Of a stretch of DNA of 64,000 nucleotides, positions 29,037 to 37,670 are shown one piece after another. Below the pieces are notes generated by a model that was given only the letters and a program-made list of their open reading frames with translations, searched no databases and was not told the origin of the DNA. The number at the start of each line of letters is the position of its first letter. Within the stretch, counting starts at the first letter, position 1. Both the position numbers and the translations under genes were made by a program. This DNA is from JAAYAO01 sp051133435 (GTDB lineage: Bacteria; Actinomycetota; Actinomycetes; Propionibacteriales; Propionibacteriaceae), in contig NZ_JBPGNY010000001.1 of NCBI RefSeq assembly GCF_051133435.1, forward strand, positions 186,001 through 250,000. The letters run 5' to 3'.

Positions 29037-29984
29037 TTACGGAGCTTCCCTCCGCACGGAGCTGTGCTGTGCCGCGGTCTTCGCCCGGCGTCGATTGCGG
29101 ACGACGAACAACGTCAGCAATCCCAGACCGCCGGCAGCTCCGGCCAGCAGCCCGTACATCCACGGCTCCAAGATGAACCCACCGAGTTCGGCCCCACCGT
29201 GGGAGGACCGTTCCGCCTGCTCGTCGTAGGGCACACGGTGCCCGCGCACCAGCAGTCGGTGGGTGTTGACGGCGTAGGGGGTGCAGGTGAACAGGGTCGC
29301 CAGGTCTTTGTCGTCCTCGGGGGCCAGGGCGCCGATCTCGTCGGGTAGGACGACCAGGATCTGGTCGACTTCGTAGGCCAGTGTTTCGCCGTACACGTCG
29401 ATGTAGAACACGTCCCCCTCGACCACATCGATCAGATGGTCGAACAGGGTGGCATTGGCGAAGGCGGTGTGGCTGGTGAGGACGGTGTGGCTGCCCTCAC
29501 CGCCCACCGGCAGGGACGTCCCGTAGAGGTGTCCGGCACCCTTGGCCAACACCTCATCGGAGGTGCCGTGGTAGATGGGCAGGTCGATTCCCACCCGGGG
29601 CACCCGTACCCGTGCCATCGCACCGAAGTCGTTCAACTGCGATTCGTATTCCCGGTAGGCATCCGACTCGGGTGCACTGGCGGCGTTGGACAACCAGGGG
29701 TCGAGAATCGGCACACCCGGCAGCGGGTCGTTGTAGGCCCTGGCCCGTTCCAGCCCGTCGGAGAGGGTTTCGGGGGCGGCCTGGGTGAGTTGGTTGTTGT
29801 ACTCGCGGGCGATTTCGCGTTGCCGGTGGTTGTTCCAGTTGGTCGCGAAGATCGGGTACAGCAAGACCGCGACACCCACCAGGACCAGCAGCACCGGGAT
29901 GAAGGAGCGAAGTGGGTTGGTGCGCTTCTTCTTCGCCGGTGGCGGGGTCGGCGCCGGCGAGGGGGGTTCCAGTGTGATGGTCAC
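29037..29984 (-). CDS. class C (pilin-polymerising) sortase
   Basis: A 315-aa membrane transpeptidase with an N-terminal transmembrane segment (about 28-47), the class C lid motif DPW (ILDPWLSN), catalytic His in VLTSHTAFANATLFDHL, catalytic Cys in TLFTCTPYAVNTHRLLVRG and a second C-terminal membrane span. Class C sortases link pilins through an isopeptide bond between the LPXTG Thr and the pilin-motif Lys. It overlaps the preceding minor pilin gene (29981-29984), suggesting the two act together. Confidence 0.93.
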   Translation of the reverse strand: MTITLEPPSPAPTPPPAKKKRTNPLRSFIPVLLVLVGVAVLLYPIFATNWNNHRQREIAREYNNQLTQAAPETLSDGLERARAYNDPLPGVPILDPWLSNAASAPESDAYREYESQLNDFGAMARVRVPRVGIDLPIYHGTSDEVLAKGAGHLYGTSLPVGGEGSHTVLTSHTAFANATLFDHLIDVVEGDVFYIDVYGETLAYEVDQILVVLPDEIGALAPEDDKDLATLFTCTPYAVNTHRLLVRGHRVPYDEQAERSSHGGAELGGFILEPWMYGLLAGAAGGLGLLTLFVVRNRRRAKTAAQHSSVRREAP

Positions 29985-31549
29985 TGGGTCGTCTCCCGTT
30001 CTCTGCGGCGTCGCAGGGTCAACAGGACCGCCGCGGCGGCCAGCAACAGGGCCAGGGAGGTACCGCCGGTCACCAGCGGCCCACCGAAGCCGGTGTCGGG
30101 CAGACCGGGAATCAACGACTTGTCGTTGGCGATCGGGAAGCCACCGGTGCCGTCGGCGGCGACCATGCTGCCGTCGGACAGCAGCCGCACCTCGATCGGG
30201 TCCCGCAGGGTGCGATATCCACGGGGGGTGACGATCTCACGCACCCAGTAGGACTGCTCGGCCTCGGCGCCGTTCACGAAATCGGATACGTGCACGTGGC
30301 TGATCCGGGCCATGCCGTCGCTGCCGGTGGGGCCGGTGACCGCCAACCGCTCGGCGTCCGACCTGGCGTCCTCGACGGTGCGGTAGAGGGCGAACTCGGC
30401 GCCGCCCAGGGACTGACCGGAGCGTCCGTCGATCTTGTGCAACTGGAGCACCGCGTACTTACTGACCGTCGGCGGGGAGGTGATCGGTGTGGCACCCGGA
30501 ATCAGGCCGTGCGGGTACAGCAGTGCCTGGTTCGGCAACTCGACGACTCCGCCGGGAGCCAGTGCCGGGGCATCGGTGCGGTACCGGGCCTGCAGCGACA
30601 GGATGACCCGGCTGGTGGCGTCGGCGGCCTTGGCAGCAATCAGGGCGTTCACACCACGCTCGGTGAACTCGACGGTGATTACCGCGGGCTGCTGGTCGAG
30701 TCGGTAGTCGCAGTCGGTGGCGGTGGCGCTCGGGCACGGGGTCAGGATCTTTCCGGCGACCCCGGCCGAGACCTCACCGCGCCAATCGGCGGCGGCGAAC
30801 TGCAAGTAGTCACTGGTGTGGTGGCCGGAGCCGGGCACAGCGGCCGCCGACAGGTCGTCGCGCAACGCATAGCCACCACCGGGGGTGAGGTTCTGCGGAA
30901 TGTCCGCGCTCAGGGTGAAGGTCATCACGGTGCCCGGTACCGGCGCATCCTCACCCGGCACCCCGATATTGCCGTCGGCAACGGTCTTGGTGATGGTGAG
31001 TCGCTCGTTCTTCGGGTACACGTGCAGGTCGTAGAGCCAGGAGTCCCGGGCGTCCGGGTCGGTGAGTGGGACGGTGATCAGGAAATCGTTCACCGGGGTG
31101 ATGGTCGGGTCGACCTGCACCTCCCGGATCAGATACAGGCCCACCGGCAGGTCGCCGAAAACGGTGACGCCCTGGGCATCGGTCGGGGCCGAGGTGATCG
31201 TTTCGCCCAGGTTCTCGTAGGCGCGCTCGATGTTGTTGTAGTACTGCCGCGCCTGCGCCCACCCCTCGTTGGTGGTCAGGTCGACATCCACGACGCGGTT
31301 GGCGGTGAAGGTGACTCCGGCCAGCGGCCGGGCATCGGCAGGCACCTCGATCGGGGTACCGGTGGCGGGCTGATCGAAGGGGGCGCCCAAGTACTTGTGC
31401 ACCGTCACGCTGCCGGCGGCGTTCGGGTCGATCAGGGCGGGGTCGGCGATGGTGCCGTCGGCATGTGCGGTGCTGCCCCAGCCGAGCAGAGCAAGCAGGA
31501 TGGCCGTACCCAGCGCCAGCACGTGGCGCAGTGAGCGGAGATGGCTCAT
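29981..31549 (-). CDS. SpaA-type pilin with LPDTG anchor
   Basis: A 522-aa pilin with signal peptide (cleavage after AHA, about residue 30), pilin motif YPKN at 178-181 (WLYDLHVYPKN), Cna-B/isopeptide domains, an E-box in YWVREIVTPRGYRTL and sorting signal LPDTG at about 483-487 followed by a hydrophobic stretch and Arg-rich tail. Possession of YPKN means it can itself be polymerised, so it may be a second shaft pilin. It overlaps sortase genes at both ends by 4 bp. Confidence 0.92.
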   Translation of the reverse strand: MSHLRSLRHVLALGTAILLALLGWGSTAHADGTIADPALIDPNAAGSVTVHKYLGAPFDQPATGTPIEVPADARPLAGVTFTANRVVDVDLTTNEGWAQARQYYNNIERAYENLGETITSAPTDAQGVTVFGDLPVGLYLIREVQVDPTITPVNDFLITVPLTDPDARDSWLYDLHVYPKNERLTITKTVADGNIGVPGEDAPVPGTVMTFTLSADIPQNLTPGGGYALRDDLSAAAVPGSGHHTSDYLQFAAADWRGEVSAGVAGKILTPCPSATATDCDYRLDQQPAVITVEFTERGVNALIAAKAADATSRVILSLQARYRTDAPALAPGGVVELPNQALLYPHGLIPGATPITSPPTVSKYAVLQLHKIDGRSGQSLGGAEFALYRTVEDARSDAERLAVTGPTGSDGMARISHVHVSDFVNGAEAEQSYWVREIVTPRGYRTLRDPIEVRLLSDGSMVAADGTGGFPIANDKSLIPGLPDTGFGGPLVTGGTSLALLLAAAAVLLTLRRRRERETTQ

Positions 31550-32445
31550 CGTGCTCTCCTTCGGTTCTTGAGGTCGGATCCGATCCAGCCGGCGATCATG
31601 GCCAACAGCAGGGCCAGGGCGATCGCCGCACCGATCAGACGGGCGTACATCCAGGGCAGGATCTGGATCGACTGCAGCAGGGCCGAACCCTGGGACGGGT
31701 CGGCTGCCGGGTCATAGGGGATCCGGGTGCCTTGGACCAACAGCCGATGGGAGTTGACTCCGTACGGCGTGCAGGTGATCAGGGTGACCAGGTCTTGCCC
31801 GGCCACCGGCGCGAGGGTGTCGATGCGATCGGGCAGAACCACCTGAATCTTGTTGACCTGATAGGCGAGGGTCTCGCCGTACACGTCGATGTAGAACACG
31901 TCCCCCTCGGCCACGTCGATCAGACCGTCGAAGAGGCTTGCGTTCTGGATTCCGGTGTGGCCGGTGAGGCCCGCATGGGTGCCGGGGCCGCCGACCGGAA
32001 GGCTGGTACCGAACAGATGCCCCACCGCAGATGCCAGGGTTTCTTCGCTGGTGCCGTGTCGCACCGGCAGATCGACCCCGATCGTGGGGATGCGGATCCG
32101 AGCCATCGCATCGTGCTCGTTCAGTTGTGTCAGGTATTGCTGGTACTCGGGCCCATCTCCGGCTGGTTTGCCGTCCCACGGGTCCTGGTAGGCCTTCGGG
32201 TCGAGTTGGGCGTTGTAGGCGCGGGCCGCCTCGAGCTGTTGATCGAGTTCTGCCTGCGGTGTGCGTTGGAGTTGCTGCTGGTACTGCCGGGCGAACTCCT
32301 GCTGGCGATAGTTGTTGTAGAAGGTGGCACCGATCGGGTACAGCATCACCGCGACACCGAGCAGAATCAGCACGACCGGCACGAGCCGATGTGGCCAGTG
32401 ACGAGTCGGACGTTGGGTTTTCGGCGCGGTCTCGGTGGTGGTCAT
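31546..32445 (-). CDS. class C (pilin-polymerising) sortase, second copy
   Basis: A 299-aa class C sortase with N-terminal span VVLILLGVAVMLYPI, DPW lid (YQDPWDGK), catalytic His in GLTGHTGIQNASLFDGL, catalytic Cys in TLITCTPYGVNSHRLLVQG and a C-terminal span. I use ATG 32445 with GAAGG upstream. The upstream ATG at 32493 would place a strong hairpin (32462-32493) inside the coding region. It follows the backbone pilin and so is the likely polymerase for it. It is paralogous to the sortase at 29037. Confidence 0.92.
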   Translation of the reverse strand: MTTTETAPKTQRPTRHWPHRLVPVVLILLGVAVMLYPIGATFYNNYRQQEFARQYQQQLQRTPQAELDQQLEAARAYNAQLDPKAYQDPWDGKPAGDGPEYQQYLTQLNEHDAMARIRIPTIGVDLPVRHGTSEETLASAVGHLFGTSLPVGGPGTHAGLTGHTGIQNASLFDGLIDVAEGDVFYIDVYGETLAYQVNKIQVVLPDRIDTLAPVAGQDLVTLITCTPYGVNSHRLLVQGTRIPYDPAADPSQGSALLQSIQILPWMYARLIGAAIALALLLAMIAGWIGSDLKNRRRAR

Positions 32446-32461
32446 CGATACCTTCGGGTCA

Positions 32462-32493
32462 GTGGTGGGGGAACCCTTCGGCTCCCCCACCAC
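32462..32493 (-). terminator. strong hairpin between backbone pilin and sortase
   Basis: A 14-bp stem (32462-32475 with 32480-32493, one G-U pair in the minus-strand RNA) closes a 4-nt loop. There is no U-tract after it. It lies 42 bp after the backbone pilin stop, so it probably works as a partial terminator or RNA-stability/processing site that keeps pilin above sortase expression. Confidence 0.6.
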
Positions 32494-32535
32494 CGTTCAT
32501 GACCCAATCTCCTTCAGTTCAACCTGCGGGGCTGA

Positions 32536-34172
32536 TCAGGCGTTCTGCTTGCGACGGCTGACCAGGTAGTACCCGAGGCCACCGGCAACCAACAGACCAC
32601 CGATCAGGCTGACCAGGGCCACGCCCTGACCACCGGTCAACGGCAGACGGTTGTTCAGGTTGTCCGGCTGGTTCACCACCTCGGCGGTGTTGCCCGCATC
32701 GGAGTTGACCAGACCGCTCAGGTCGACGACACCCTCGGTGGTGAGGCGGAACGGAATCGGCTGAGCCTGCAGCTGGTATCCGTCCGGAGCCTTGGTTTCC
32801 ACCAGGCAGTACCAGTGCTGGTTCTGGTCGTCGGGGATCGGTGACGGCTCGGGCTGCCCGGCCGGAACCGCCGGCATGTTGAAGAAGTTCGACAACTGCA
32901 GACCCGACAGTTTGCCGTAGTTGTTGGTGATCGTGATGGTGCCCATCTCGCGACCCAGGGTGCTGCAGGCCTGCTCGGCGGTCGGAGCGGGCGTGCCCGG
33001 ACGCACGGCTCCCAGGTACACCGTGAACTCGGCGCCGTCCTGGGTGTTGTTGCGTCGTCTCCGGCGGTCTTGTGGATCACGATCTCGCCGTACTTCGAGT
33101 ACACGACGTCGGAGGGGATGCCCGGCTTGCCGGGGTTCTGGTCCTCCCAGGGCTGGTTCGGAATCAGGTAGGCCTGGTTGGGGATGGTGCCCTCCGGCGG
33201 GATCGTCGTGACCTTCGCGACGATGTCGGTCTGCACCTGAGCGGTGTCATCGGCAAGCTTGGCGGCCATCAGCTTGTCCAGCCCGGCCCGGGTGAAGGTC
33301 AGCACGACCGGCTGGCCCGGGGTCGCGGTGTCGATCGTCAAGGTGTAATCGGTACCCGCCACCAGCGGCACGGCCGGATCGGTGTTGTCCCCGATGATCG
33401 AGGCCTCCACCGAGACGGCGGTGACATGCTCGTTCAGGTTGTCGCCGATCACGTACTTGCCGATGTCCAAACCGTTCACGGTCCCGTCACCGTTGTGATC
33501 GCCGAGGTTCGAGATGGTGCTGGTCAGGCGGTAGGTCAGGTTGTCGCCAACCTTCGGTGCGTCCTGATTCCCGGTGCCCCGGTTGCCGTCCAGAACTTCC
33601 TTCTCGATCGTGTCGCGGGTGTTCTTCGGGTACACGTTGACGTCGTAGATCCAGTCGGTGCGGTTTTCCGGATCGGTCATCGGGATGGTCACCAGGAACG
33701 GCGCGGCAGCGGTGTAGCCGTCCGGCACCGTGGTCTCGACCACGTAGTAGAGACCGACCGGCAGGTTACCGACGCTGGTCCTGCCGTCGGCTCCGGTCAA
33801 CCCCGACTCCGTGCCGGGGGTCTGGGTGTTGTCGGCGGCCAGGGCGATGTTGTTGTAGTAGGCGCTGGCCTGCTGCCAACCCGCATTGGTGGTCAGATCC
33901 ACCGGGGTGGTGGTACCGGGCATGTTGACCCGGTACACGGTGTAACCGGCACCGGCCAACGGTGAGGTGACACATTCGGCCGGAAGCTCCTTGCCGTTCG
34001 GCTCACACTGGGTCTGATCCTTCGGCGCGCCGGACTGCTTGGTGATCGTCAGGCTGCCGGTTTGATCAGGATTGATCGTTGGGTCCGCGCTGGCCGGCGT
34101 AGCGAGGCCGAGTGTGGCAATTGCCAGCGCCGCCCCGATCGCCGCTACCGAGCGGAGAATCCTTCGGGTCAT
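32536..34172 (-). pseudogene. SpaA-type backbone pilin, interrupted by a 1-base frameshift
   Basis: The intact product would be about 545 aa: signal peptide (cleavage after ASA, residue 29), pilin motif YPKN at 181-184, Cna-B-like domains, E-box YCLVETKAPDGYQL (Glu at about 459) and LPLTG at about 510-514 with hydrophobic span and Lys/Arg tail. As given, the first frame (from 34172) matches a pilin to HKTAGDDA and then becomes non-homologous. The correct continuation, NNTQDGAEFTVYLGA, is in another frame. One missing base at 33051-33053 explains it. Read literally, the protein is 484 aa and lacks the sorting signal. First gene of the pilus operon. A sequencing error, real mutation or phase variation cannot be separated here. 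Confidence 0.88.
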
Positions 34173-34801
34173 GAAAATCTCTTTCTCGTGAAAGGGACGG
34201 ATGGTGCTCGGCCGGCCCCGGGTGGGTCAGCCGTGTTTTCTCAGCCGATACCCACACCTCAGGTATCGGTCGTGCAGTTCAGTAAAGAACAAAAAGGAGC
34301 CGGCCCCGAGCACGCCCACGCCAACTCCTTGACGCGGTTCGCACTTCATGACCAGCTCCAGCCTTCCTGAACGAACTGTCCAAAACAGCCTGTCGGCGCC
34401 GCCGCAGAGGTGCCCCGTTCGACGTTTTGCCTCAGTACGTCGCGAAACTCGGGTTCTCGCGTTACCTTCACGACTGTTTAGGAATTGTTCGCATCGAAGC
34501 ACACCTACGACGAAATGTAAAACATCAATTGACGCCGCTGGACACCGACGATCAATGTGACGCAGGCCTCAAACTAGAGGTACTCACACCTGTGTAGCAA
34601 GTGCCGCATCCCTGGATTCTCAGAGAACACTGAGGATTCGCGCAGATTGCATCATCCCGGGAACCCCACCGGTCCGGTTGTTCTCCTCCGGGAGGGCACG
34701 CCAACTGTGATGCGATTCATACCTTCCCGGCCGAGGAAACAGCCTCTGCGCCAGCGCCCAGGGGCGCCTCGGAGGCATTCGAAACTGCCATTCGCCGGCG
34801 A
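34173..34801. promoter_or_regulatory. long non-coding gap upstream of the pilus operon
   Basis: These 629 bp between whiA and the backbone pilin hold no supported gene and look visibly richer in A and T than their surroundings. AAAGAGA just before the pilin ATG is its ribosome binding site. A hairpin CCGATACC/GGTATCGG (34245-34252, 34262-34269) lies in the expected 5' leader. The region should contain the pilus promoter and the whiA terminator; I could not assign a convincing -35/-10 pair. Confidence 0.5.
34245..34269 (-). promoter_or_regulatory. stem-loop in the pilus operon leader
   Basis: Perfect 8-bp arms with a 9-nt loop, about 73 nt upstream of the backbone pilin ATG on the minus strand. 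It could be a leader stabiliser or a regulator binding site. Function unknown. Confidence 0.4.
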
Positions 34802-35785
34802 TCAGGCATCGTCGAGCATTTCCGGCGACAAACTCGCCGCGGTGCCCGGAATCCCCAACTTGGCGGCTCGTTTGTCGGCCGTGTCCAGCAGTCGGCGAAT
34901 CCGCCCGGCCACCGCGTCCTTGGTCAGCGGCGGGTCGTGCAGTTGGCCGAGTTCTTCGAGGCTGGCCTGTTTGTTCTCGATCCGCAGCAGACCGGCGGCC
35001 CGCAGGTGGTCGGGGACGTCGTCACCGAGGATCTCCAGGGCCCGCTGTACCCGGGCTCCCGCGGCCACCGCGGCCCGTGCCGAACGGCGCAGGTTCGCAT
35101 CGTCGAAGTTCGCCAGCCGGTTCGCCGAGGCCCGCACCTCGCGGCGCATCCGGCGTTCCTCCCAGGCCAGCACGGCCTCATGGGCGCCGATCCGGGTGAG
35201 CATGGCGGCGATGGCGTCCCCGTCGCGCAACACCACACGGTCGACCCCGCGTACCTCGCGGGCCTTGGCCTGAATACCCAGTCGCCGGGCCGCGCCCACC
35301 AGGGCGAGGGCGGATTCCGAGCCCGGGCAGGTGATCTCCAGTGACATCGAACGGCCCGGTTCGGTCAACGACCCGTGGGCCAGGAAGGCGCCGCGCCAGG
35401 CCGCCTCACATTCGGCCACTCCCCCACCGACGATGGTCTTCGGCAGGCCGCGCACCGGACGGCCGTGGGCATCGACCAAGCCGGTGCGGCGGGCCAGGTC
35501 AGCACCCTCCTTGATCAGGCGCACCACGTAGCGGGTGCCTCGGCGCAGGCCCGAACCGTTCACGACGACCATTTCGGAGGCATAGCCGAACAGGTCCTGG
35601 ATCGAGGTGCGCAACCGGCGGGCGGCGGCACCGAGGTCGAGCTCGGCCTCGATGATGATCCGTCCCGAAGCGAGATGCAGACCACCGGCGAAGCGCAGAA
35701 TTGCGGCGACCTCGGCGACCCGCAAGCTCGGCTTGACGACCTCGAGGGTCGCCAGTTCTGCCTTCACCTGTTGCGTCATGGCCAT
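34802..35785 (-). CDS. whiA: sporulation/division regulator WhiA
   Basis: A 327-aa DNA-binding protein with an N-terminal LAGLIDADG-homing-endonuclease-like domain (VAAILRFAGGLHLASGRIIIEAELD; AAWRGAFLAHGSLTEPGRSMSLE) and a C-terminal HTH (ASLEELGQLHDPPLTKDAVAGRIRR). It contains the highly conserved RREVRASANRLANFDDANL. ATG 35785 (MAMTQQVKAEL) matches homologue starts. It follows yvcK by 52 bp in the usual uvrC-rapZ-yvcK-whiA order. Confidence 0.96.
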   Translation of the reverse strand: MAMTQQVKAELATLEVVKPSLRVAEVAAILRFAGGLHLASGRIIIEAELDLGAAARRLRTSIQDLFGYASEMVVVNGSGLRRGTRYVVRLIKEGADLARRTGLVDAHGRPVRGLPKTIVGGGVAECEAAWRGAFLAHGSLTEPGRSMSLEITCPGSESALALVGAARRLGIQAKAREVRGVDRVVLRDGDAIAAMLTRIGAHEAVLAWEERRMRREVRASANRLANFDDANLRRSARAAVAAGARVQRALEILGDDVPDHLRAAGLLRIENKQASLEELGQLHDPPLTKDAVAGRIRRLLDTADKRAAKLGIPGTAASLSPEMLDDA

Positions 35786-35837
35786 TGCCGCATCTTGCCA
35801 CATCACGACAGCGGTGCGGATCGGGCTCGGAACGGGC

Positions 35838-36800
35838 TCAGGAGCGGCTGGCCAGGCCGAGGAGTTCGGCATAGGCCGAGCCGAGACGCAGATGGTCGTG
35901 CCGGGGTGATCCGTCGCGAACGGCCAGGTCGGCCACCACCAGTTCGCCGCCCAGGGAGGTGACGAAGGTTTCCAGGTGGCGGTCGTTGAAAGCGAAGGAT
36001 TCGTCGGCCAGCACCCAGTCCAGGCGCAGTTCCGGGGCGTGGTCGGCCAGCACCTCGATGTGTTGGGAGGCGGTGAATCCGTCGGTCTCGTCGGCCGGCT
36101 TGAGGTTCATCGTCACGATGCGCTTGGCCGGGGATTCGATGATCGCGCGACACAGCTCGGGTACCAGCAGATGCGGTACCACCGAGGTGAACCACGATCC
36201 GGGGCCGAGAATCAGGTAGTCGGCCTCGCAGACCGCTTGCACGGCCTCGGCGCAGGCCGGCGGGTTGTCCGGGATCAGCCGGATCTCGCGCACCTGTCCC
36301 CGGGTGGTGGCCACCCGGGCCTGTCCGCGCAGCGGGGTGACGTCGTCGTGTTCGTGGCCCAGATCCCACACGTCCGCCTCGATCTCCAACGGGATCGAGG
36401 CCATCGGCAGTACCCGGCCGCGGGCGCCCAGCAGCCGGCTGATCAGGTCGAGACCCGAGACCGGGTCGCCGAGTTCCTGCCACAGCGCAGCGATCAGCAG
36501 GTTGCCGACCGCGTGCCCGGCCAGCGGCCCGTCCCCGTTGAACCGGATCTGCAACAGGTCGGCCCAGGTGCGCCCGTCCCAGTCGTCACCGCACAGGGCA
36601 CTGAGGGCCATCCGCAGGTCACCGGGGGGCAGGCAGCCGAACTCCTCGCGCAGCTTGCCCGACGATCCCCCGTCGTCGGCGACGGTGACCACCGCGGTGA
36701 TCTGGTTGGTGATCCGGCGCAGCGCCGACAGGGAGGCATGCAATCCGTGGCCTCCGCCGAAGGCGACCACCGAGGGGGGACGATGACTCAGCGTGGTCAT
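35838..36800 (-). CDS. yvcK: gluconeogenesis factor YvcK/CofD-like
   Basis: A 320-aa UPF0052/YvcK protein with N-terminal VVAFGGGHGLHASLSALR and VTVADDGGSSGKLREEFGCLPPGD, the family's nucleotide-sugar binding region. YvcK binds UDP-GlcNAc and links central metabolism to cell-wall synthesis in other bacteria. It overlaps rapZ by 4 bp (36797-36800). Confidence 0.95.
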   Translation of the reverse strand: MTTLSHRPPSVVAFGGGHGLHASLSALRRITNQITAVVTVADDGGSSGKLREEFGCLPPGDLRMALSALCGDDWDGRTWADLLQIRFNGDGPLAGHAVGNLLIAALWQELGDPVSGLDLISRLLGARGRVLPMASIPLEIEADVWDLGHEHDDVTPLRGQARVATTRGQVREIRLIPDNPPACAEAVQAVCEADYLILGPGSWFTSVVPHLLVPELCRAIIESPAKRIVTMNLKPADETDGFTASQHIEVLADHAPELRLDWVLADESFAFNDRHLETFVTSLGGELVVADLAVRDGSPRHDHLRLGSAYAELLGLASRS

Positions 36801-37663
36801 GACCGCTCCACATCCCGGTGCATCACCTTGGTGGGCATCCCCAACTCACGGAGCCGGCGACCGAACTCCTCGGCCATCGCGGTGCTGCGGTGCCGTCCAC
36901 CGGTACAGCCGATCGCGACCGTGCCGAAGTACTTGCCCTCGTGCAGGTAGCCCGGTTGCACCGTCAACACCAAGGATTGCAGCCGGTCCAGGAAGGGCAC
37001 CGCGCTGGTTTGGCCGAGTACGTAGGAACGCACCGGCTCGTCCAGGCCGGTCAGCGGACGCAGTTCGGGCACCCAGTGCGGGTTGGGCAGGAAGCGCACG
37101 TCCATCACGAAGTCGGCGTCGATCGGCACCCCGTGTTTGAAACCGAAGCTCATCACCGTCATCCGCAACTGTTCGGCACGTTCGGCACCGAAGGCGTGCG
37201 AGACCCGCGACCGCAGTTGGTGCACATTGAGTCGGGAGGTGTCGATCATCAGGTCGGCCGCACCGCGCAGCGCGGCGAGCATGTCACGTTCGCGGTGGAT
37301 GCCGTCGAGCAGTGGGCCGTCCCCCTGCAGCGGGTGCGGACGGCGGGCCGAGTCCTGACGGCGCACGATCACGTCGTCGGTGGCCTCCAGGTAGAGGATC
37401 TCGGGGACGATGCCCTTGGCCTGCAGCTCGGTGAACATCACCGGTACCTGGCTGAACAGGTCGCGGGAGCGAACGTCGAGCACCACGGCGAGTTTGTCGT
37501 AACCGGCGTCGGCCACCACCTCGCACAGTGCGGTGACCATGCCGGCCGGCAGGTTGTCCACGACATACCAGCCGGAGTCCTCCATCGCGTTGGCTGCGGT
37601 GGAACGGCCGGCCCCCGACATGCCGGTGACGATCGCGACGCGGGGTAGCTGGTTGGTGCTCAC
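36797..37663 (-). CDS. rapZ: RNase adapter RapZ / YvcJ-like nucleotide-binding protein
   Basis: A 288-aa P-loop protein with Walker A GMSGAGRSTAANAMEDSGW and the C-terminal signature IAIGCTGGRHRST-like (VAIGCTGGRHRSTAMAEEF). In enterobacteria RapZ regulates GlmZ decay; in actinobacteria it is known mainly as a nucleotide-binding partner of yvcK-whiA. I start at GTG 37663, 7 bp after the uvrC stop, with GGAACG upstream. Confidence 0.94.
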   Translation of the reverse strand: MSTNQLPRVAIVTGMSGAGRSTAANAMEDSGWYVVDNLPAGMVTALCEVVADAGYDKLAVVLDVRSRDLFSQVPVMFTELQAKGIVPEILYLEATDDVIVRRQDSARRPHPLQGDGPLLDGIHRERDMLAALRGAADLMIDTSRLNVHQLRSRVSHAFGAERAEQLRMTVMSFGFKHGVPIDADFVMDVRFLPNPHWVPELRPLTGLDEPVRSYVLGQTSAVPFLDRLQSLVLTVQPGYLHEGKYFGTVAIGCTGGRHRSTAMAEEFGRRLRELGMPTKVMHRDVERS

Positions 37664-37670
37664 CGTTCCA

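Noticed and set aside
33040..33060. Programmed ribosomal frameshift in the backbone pilin
   Set aside because: No slippery heptamer of X-XXY-YYZ form and no evident downstream pseudoknot; a missing base is simpler.
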